A stretch of DNA of 64,000 nucleotides from Pterobdella sp. o SKG-2022 (lineage: Eukaryota; Annelida; Clitellata; Hirudinida; Piscicolidae), in the NCBI GenBank assembly GCA_964035795.1, contig OZ038320.1:23454589-23518588 (forward strand), read 5' to 3'. This document shows, piece by piece, positions 58,869 to 64,000 of this stretch; positions within the stretch are counted from its first letter, which is position 1; each line of letters starts with the position of its first letter. The translations under genes and the position numbers were made by a program. The notes under the pieces are model-generated. The model ran no database searches and was not told the DNA's origin. It saw only the letters and a program-made list of their open reading frames with translations.

Positions 58869-61745
58869 CTATGAGAAAGAAATTTGGCTATAAAGATGCG
58901 TTTTTAAACGCTTGCGAAAAATTTTAAGAGAAGGTGAAAGACGGACATTAAGTGGAAGAGAGTTCCATAAGTGAGGGGCGATATGCGAGAAGGAGCGATG
59001 TAAGAAAGGTTTAGAAGAGACAGGCTGATGTAGGCATAAACCAGTGTTGGAAGACCTGAGAGACTCAGAAGTCTGTCTGATGGAAAGACGGTCATATAAA
59101 TAAGCTGGCTGATTAAAGTATAAGATGTTAGCCGTGAGCCATAGCAACTTGAACTGGGCTCTTAGTACGACCGGCAGCCAATGGAGGCGATCGAGACAGG
59201 TGTGAGATGAAGAATAGTAGTCGGCTTGAAGAGCGGTTTTAGCAGCGCGATTTTGGAGAGATTGCAACTTAGAAATAAGACAGTTCGGGAGTCGACAAAG
59301 AAGAGAGTTACAGTAATCAATCCTTGAAAGAACTAAAGAGATGATCAGAGCAACGGCAGTGTCAAAGGGTAGGAACTTGCGTGCCTGTCTGATCGCATGG
59401 AGATGAAAGTTGGATGATTGTATGATCTGAGAGACAAAGTGTGTAAAGTTGAGTCTAGAATCAAGAGTTACACCTAGTATCTTCAGTTTGGACGTTACGG
59501 AAAGAGTAGTGCTGTCAAAGATTACTTCAGTGGGAAGATTGGATTTGGAAAGGAGTATGGGACTGCCGACAAACATCACTTCGCTTTTGTTAGGATTCAA
59601 CATGAGGTGATTGTTAGAAAACCAAAGATTGAGCTCAGTGATGCATTCAGATATCTTAGTGAGGCTGGGATGAGGATCAAGGTAAGAAGCGCCTGTAAAG
59701 AGGGTAATATCATCAGCAAACTGATGATATAGAACGTCGTGCTTCTGTATGATCTCGCTAATAGGAGAAGTATAAAGAGAAAAGAGTATGGGCCCAAGAA
59801 CAGAACCTTGAGGAACACCAAAACGAAGGGAGACAGGGGTAGAGGAAGAGCAGCTTATCTTAACAAATTGCTTGCGTTCGGAAAGATAGGACTGAAACCA
59901 GGATAAAGCAATGCCAGAAATGTGAAAGTAGTCTTCAAGGATATGCAGCATATTTGGATGATTAATGGTGTCAAAAGCTGCTGAAATATCTAAAGACACT
60001 AAGACGGCCGCAGACCCGGTAGCACAGATATTGCGGAGGCTGTCAGTGATGTACAAAAGCGCAGTTTCCGTTGAGTGATGTGAGCGATACGCCGACTGGA
60101 AAAGGTTGAAGTTACGCAGTACAGAAACATGAGAGGATAATCTCTTGAGAACAACCCTTTCTAAGATCTTTGAGATGGTGCTGAGGTTTGAAATAGGACG
60201 ATAATTGGATGGTTGCATGGGGTCTAGATTATATTTTTTCAGTAAAGGGGTTACCTGCGCCGTTTTGAATGAAGTTGGAAAAATACCCTGTGAAAAGGAA
60301 AGAGCCGAAAGTTTGCATATAATGGAGGCAAAGATGCCGGAAAACTGCTTAAGCAGGAAAACAGGGATTATATCTAAAGGTGAGGATTTATTTGGGAGAG
60401 AATTGATCAATTTGATGATTTCATCAACACTAGGAGGTGAGAAAAATGAGAGATTTGATTGATCACTGTCAGTTAAGGAGGGCTGACGGGGAAGATTAGT
60501 GATCGGTAGCGAGCTATGAATCAACTCAATCTTAGTCTTGAAAAAAGTGCTAAAGTTTTCAACAAAAAGATCATATTCCGCAGGAGTCCGCGGAGGAAGT
60601 GGAGGAGACCTGTGAAGTATGGAGTTCGCCGTTTTCCAAAAGGCTTTGGAGTTAGGTGTCGCTGAAGATAGCGATAGATTAAGATAATCAGCACGTGACT
60701 TGTTAATGGCGGCGCGGGCGAGTTTACGTGAAATACGGAATTCCTGTAAAAGATCATCAGGGACTTGCACACAAAGCTTTCGGAGACTGGATATCTGTCT
60801 CTCGATTTTCCTTCTTCGGCGTTTGGCAGAGAGAGCATTTTCAGACAGATGAAAGTGTGAATGGAAGCTGGGGCGAAAAGTATGACTGCGTAAAGGAGCA
60901 TGAGAATTCATCAGCGAAAGAAACAATTTGTCCATGGAACTAACAAAGTCATCAACCTTAGAGATTGGAGAATTAATAAGTAAATCGCTTATAAAATTGA
61001 CATCCTTTCCAAAGCCGGCCAAGTTGAGATTCATGAAAGACCGAGAAGTGACACGATGAGGTGAAAGGTGGGGCCGTGCGAGGTTAAGACGGCACGAAAT
61101 AAGGAAATGATCAGATTCAAAAATTTCGCTGACAGGGTCAGAAATAAGATGAGAGAGAGAAGCAGGTGTGATAACAAGATCGAGAGTATTGCCAAGTCTG
61201 TGAGTTGGAAAGTTAATATGCTGCATCAAACCGTGCTCTCGCAAAAGAATATTAAGGGGATTATCAAGATGATGACAATTAGGGGTATTAAAATCTCCAG
61301 CCATTATGAAATGATTGAATGTCGAAGAAAGAAAATAAAGATGAGCTGTGAGTTCACGAATAAAATTACTTGAGTTAGGAGGGCGGTAAATAACAGAAAT
61401 GGTTAAGGAACGTGTTAGGAAAGAGGCTTGGGCAGTTAATGCTTCAAAGGAAGAGTGTATTTCAGATTTTACAAGTGTCAGTTTAACGGAGTTGGAGGAA
61501 ATCAAAGAAATACCACCACCGCGTTTTCCACTAGAACGATGAGAATGTAGAACATGGTAACCTGGGGGAACAATGTCGTATTTTGTGACATTGTCAGCAT
61601 CTTCCGGGATCCACGTTTCAGTCAATGCAAGGATATCGAAACAGTGAGTGGAGATCGCGTCCAGGATAAGAGTGGATTTGTTGCGAGTGGAGCGGGGATT
61701 GAGAAGGCCAAACTTCACAAAAGGAGATGGATTTTGAGGGTGCAT
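58869..61745 (-). CDS. LINE ORF2: endonuclease and reverse transcriptase, 958 aa
   Basis: Retrotransposition polyprotein of the L2/CR1 group. The N-terminal AP-like endonuclease shows NPRSTRNK, ILALTETW (Glu at residue 43), [17 protein letters not shown] (about 148) and ESDHFLISC (about 208). These keep the catalytic Glu, the GDFN residues and the SDH. The RT core shows [60 protein letters not shown] and [10 protein letters not shown] (F676-D679). A CR1-like C-terminal domain ends HLWNSLPLNVRLSPSL. There is no stop or frameshift over 2.9 kb, so the insertion is young or selected. The ATG is six codons after the ORF1 stop, in the same frame. Confidence 0.93.
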   Translation of the reverse strand: MHPQNPSPFVKFGLLNPRSTRNKSTLILDAISTHCFDILALTETWIPEDADNVTKYDIVPPGYHVLHSHRSSGKRGGGISLISSNSVKLTLVKSEIHSSFEALTAQASFLTRSLTISVIYRPPNSSNFIRELTAHLYFLSSTFNHFIMAGDFNTPNCHHLDNPLNILLREHGLMQHINFPTHRLGNTLDLVITPASLSHLISDPVSEIFESDHFLISCRLNLARPHLSPHRVTSRSFMNLNLAGFGKDVNFISDLLINSPISKVDDFVSSMDKLFLSLMNSHAPLRSHTFRPSFHSHFHLSENALSAKRRRRKIERQISSLRKLCVQVPDDLLQEFRISRKLARAAINKSRADYLNLSLSSATPNSKAFWKTANSILHRSPPLPPRTPAEYDLFVENFSTFFKTKIELIHSSLPITNLPRQPSLTDSDQSNLSFFSPPSVDEIIKLINSLPNKSSPLDIIPVFLLKQFSGIFASIICKLSALSFSQGIFPTSFKTAQVTPLLKKYNLDPMQPSNYRPISNLSTISKILERVVLKRLSSHVSVLRNFNLFQSAYRSHHSTETALLYITDSLRNICATGSAAVLVSLDISAAFDTINHPNMLHILEDYFHISGIALSWFQSYLSERKQFVKISCSSSTPVSLRFGVPQGSVLGPILFSLYTSPISEIIQKHDVLYHQFADDITLFTGASYLDPHPSLTKISECITELNLWFSNNHLMLNPNKSEVMFVGSPILLSKSNLPTEVIFDSTTLSVTSKLKILGVTLDSRLNFTHFVSQIIQSSNFHLHAIRQARKFLPFDTAVALIISLVLSRIDYCNSLLCRLPNCLISKLQSLQNRAAKTALQADYYSSSHTCLDRLHWLPVVLRAQFKLLWLTANILYFNQPAYLYDRLSIRQTSESLRSSNTGLCLHQPVSSKPFLHRSFSHIAPHLWNSLPLNVRLSPSLKIFRKRLKTHLYSQISFS

Positions 61746-61760
61746 GAGTAAGGCAGGCCT

Positions 61761-62174
61761 TCATTGCCAGGCCGTACGCCCCATCTTAAGTCGCACTTGT
61801 TGCTTGTACACCGGACAAGAAGAGGATGTGGTGACATGGTCATGGCAAGGACGATTTGATCTAAAACAAGGAACACAGAAGGGAAGAGAAGATCTAGAGC
61901 AGTTGTCAGACGGATGGTCTTTGCCACAGTGCTCACATACTCTAGGGTTGTGGCATTTAGCTATATTATGGCCGTAAGTCTGACAATTCAGACATCTAGT
62001 AGGGTGAACACGGGAGTGGAAAGGAAATCTACCAAAAGGGAGGTGAATATTCTTGGACTTGATCAGAGTGGGAAAAACAGTGCTTGGAACTTGGATAAGC
62101 CAATCACGGGTAGAAGGGTTTCGTGCGTTAGGCCTCTGTCTGAAGGCACGAAGAGCACTGTTTACACAAAACAC
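61761..62174 (-). CDS. LINE ORF1 C-terminal part with zinc knuckles
   Basis: Gag-like nucleic-acid-binding protein, 3' part only (137 residues, N-terminus missing or truncated). It has CCHC-like knuckles CLNCQTYGHNIAKC and [13 protein letters not shown], then a further Cys/His cluster CVPCFRSNRPCHDH. The frame ends at TGA (61761-61763). ORF2 starts in the same frame 15 bases on, so readthrough would fuse the two. The first Met may be fortuitous. Confidence 0.7.
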   Translation of the reverse strand: MFCVNSALRAFRQRPNARNPSTRDWLIQVPSTVFPTLIKSKNIHLPFGRFPFHSRVHPTRCLNCQTYGHNIAKCHNPRVCEHCGKDHPSDNCSRSSLPFCVPCFRSNRPCHDHVTTSSSCPVYKQQVRLKMGRTAWQ

Positions 62175-62175
62175 T

Positions 62176-64000
62176 CATTTATTTTATGAGCATTGGTTTT
62201 CTAGACACTTGTTTAAAGACTTTCCATGATAAATTAATAATGAATTAAAATAAAAACTAGTAAATAAATGACTTAATTGTGTTCAGAAATAAATTTTAGA
62301 ATAGAAATAATTGTCTAGCTAACAGCTTTCAATAAATAAAAGTATATCTGGTTTATTCCTTCTATAAATGTGAATGCTTACAACCAGGCAGTGGCGGTAG
62401 TTGGAGCATCGTTTATCACAATGTTATTAGTTGTGTTAATTTTTTAAAGATTATTGGGAATAGTTCAAAATCATATTTAATTCCACTTCTAGAGACATTT
62501 TGATAACAAGTTTGAATTATATCACGTCACCTATTAGTTAAATGACTTTTCTAAAATTATTATCGTATATATTTCTATTAAAGTCCTTTTTTGACATTCG
62601 ATGAGGTCAAAAGGAGTTACTTTTCATAGTTTTTTCATAACGTGTTTAAAAACTTCAATAAATGAATATTCACTTGAATGTACTATATAGTTTACTGTTT
62701 ATAATCTTTGTGGGCTTTCGCAATAAGTTTTTTATGTAAAATATTATTTAATTAACTTTTCAAAAATTTTCTATATTATTTTTTACTATTATTGATATAC
62801 TAAATCATTTCACATAAAAAATTATTATTTTTATGTTTGATCTGTTATCTTTCAGAATATCTGGAACTAAGAAGTATTTTAGTTTGTTATTTCATCAAAC
62901 ATAAAAAATCAAAAGCTTTTTGTGAGTTTTTAAAAACTCGCTTCAAATATAAATGTATTTTGTTGATTAAATATCTTATTTCTTTTTTTCAAATACAAAT
63001 ATTTTCTCTTTAAAAGTTGTTAGTTTATATACGTATAAAAATATAAAGTGAAGCTTCAAAGAGCATCCAAGCCAAAGTCGATCCGTTGTGTTTATATTAA
63101 TAACCACATATAAAGAAAAGTTTATTAATATTATTTCGATGAATTATTAATTACGATTCGCGAAAGAATTTTGTTCAAAGGATACAAGCCCATTTAAAAT
63201 GCTTGTCCACAAGTTTGTAATATTTTCAACATTTCGCATATGGTTTCTAATAAAAAATTTGGAAAAAGAAAATTTCTATTGTCTCAATTTATTTTTCAAA
63301 TGATTGTATTAAATAGCTTTAAAAAATTATTTGTTTGAAATACTGCAATATCAATGAAAAACACTTGAGTTGATATTTTTATTACATCATTCAATATCTT
63401 TTCTCTTATCCGTTTTTATGCACGTGTTTGGGAAGATTTATATATTATTTTCAAACAGAGGTTGCTTTACCCAATGATTTCCATGTTTTATGCATTATTG
63501 ATTGCGATTTTCTGGAGAATAAAGTTCAACTACTCTATATGTTTCATAAAAATTTTTTTTTCTTCAAATCAAGTACTTATTCAATATTTTTTCTTATTTT
63601 GACTTGAATCGCACGTGTGACCATTCTATCATTAATTTCACTACTTCTGCACACTTACCTTTTTTCTTCCAGCTTTGTTTTTTTTTGATCTCTCAAAATC
63701 CGTTTCATCTAGTCTTTTGTATTTTTTTTTTGCCATCTTTTCGCCTTTTCAAAGCGATTAGGATAAAAATTGCCGATTTATGGTCTTTTTTACCAGTAAA
63801 TATTACTCATATTATATTATTACATCACCATTATTATATAAGTTTTTGTATAAAATTTTCATTAATGTTTCAAAATTATGTGTGTTATTGCCAAAAGCAG
63901 CGTCAGAGAAGAAGGGAGATGGAAAAAAGTTTCCGAGGGCTTATGCCTCCTTAGGAGCCCAAAGGAATAATAATGTGTATTATTTAATCTTATTCACTTA
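62176..64000. other. Window end, AT-rich
   Basis: No TPST exon found. The open frame at 63604-63954 ends in an RRR-rich peptide, and the following bases read GAGCCCAAAGGAATAATAAT. This resembles the tail of an unrelated non-LTR element. I do not call a gene. Confidence 0.35.

Larger units (their letters stand above)
58785..62175 (-). mobile_element. L2/CR1-like LINE with intact ORF2
   Basis: The most complete LINE here, antisense to TPST. It holds the end of ORF1, an intact ORF2 and a short 3' untranslated region. The tail is repeats of TACAAA (minus strand), read as TTTGTATTTGTATTTG at 58795-58812 on plus. The 5' end falls within ORF1, close to where the copy at 47855 also begins. No clear target-site duplication is visible; the flanks share only loosely similar TCATTTATTT strings. 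Confidence 0.9.

Noticed and set aside
60521..61373. Open frames antisense or out of frame within the intact LINE
   Set aside because: Shadows of the 958-residue ORF2.
63604..63954. 116-residue open frame at the window end
   Set aside because: Low-complexity Phe/Leu/Ser-rich peptide with no family resemblance. The end looks like repeat-derived sequence.
1..64000. CRISPR arrays, prophage, operons
   Set aside because: No regularly spaced repeats or prokaryotic gene organisation anywhere. The window is clearly animal nuclear DNA.

Overview
This is an AT-rich, intron-rich animal nuclear genome window. I find no operons, no bacterial ribosome-binding sites, and spliceosomal introns throughout, nearly all GT-AG. 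The gene set is metazoan: a microsomal cytochrome P450, an SLC6 transporter, an SLC49A4-like transporter, a ZIP metal transporter, a TAB1-like adaptor and a Golgi tyrosylprotein sulfotransferase. The repeats are LINEs of the L2/CR1 type, tRNA-derived SINEs and hairpin MITE-like elements. This points to an invertebrate animal; I cannot name the phylum from the sequence alone.

Layout: 0.7-6.4 kb (+) is a 12-exon P450. 8.6-20.9 kb (-) is an SLC6 sodium-coupled symporter with at least 15 exons. 23.2-28.9 kb (-) is a 14-exon SLC49A4 (DIRC2)-like transporter, with a possible alternative N-terminal exon at 29.4 kb. 30.0-31.8 kb (-) is a 3-exon ZIP (SLC39) transporter with an in-frame TGA. 35.3-39.4 kb (+) is a 7-exon TAB1-like pseudophosphatase. 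39.75 kb to beyond 53.7 kb (+) is TPST, whose last exons are not found. I joined exons by hand; splice phases close for P450, SLC49A4, TAB1, TPST and nearly all of SLC6.

Transposable elements fill the introns and gaps. The main family is an L2/CR1-like LINE. There is one copy with an intact 958-residue ORF2 (58.8-62.2 kb, -), one broken near-full copy (47.9-51.2 kb, +), and 3' fragments at 6.8 kb and 19.0 kb; the latter is split by a SINE. A second L2-like family lies at 33.5-34.6 kb. Tails of other non-LTR elements lie at 26.7, 37.9, 45.2 and 54.3 kb. Palindromic MITE-like elements lie at 3.2, 13.9, 14.9, 20.3, 51.2 and 56.2 kb.

The genes do not form an obvious pathway. Four are membrane transporters or membrane enzymes. 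TAB1 and TPST are neighbours on the same strand, only about 320 bp apart. The most unusual observations are the ZIP gene's in-frame TGA plus a lost metal-site glutamate, the alternative exon that would remove the lysosomal sorting signal of the SLC49A4-like protein, a 26-nt microexon, a GC-AG intron, the same-frame TGA between the LINE ORFs, and SINEs carrying the LINE-type 3' end.
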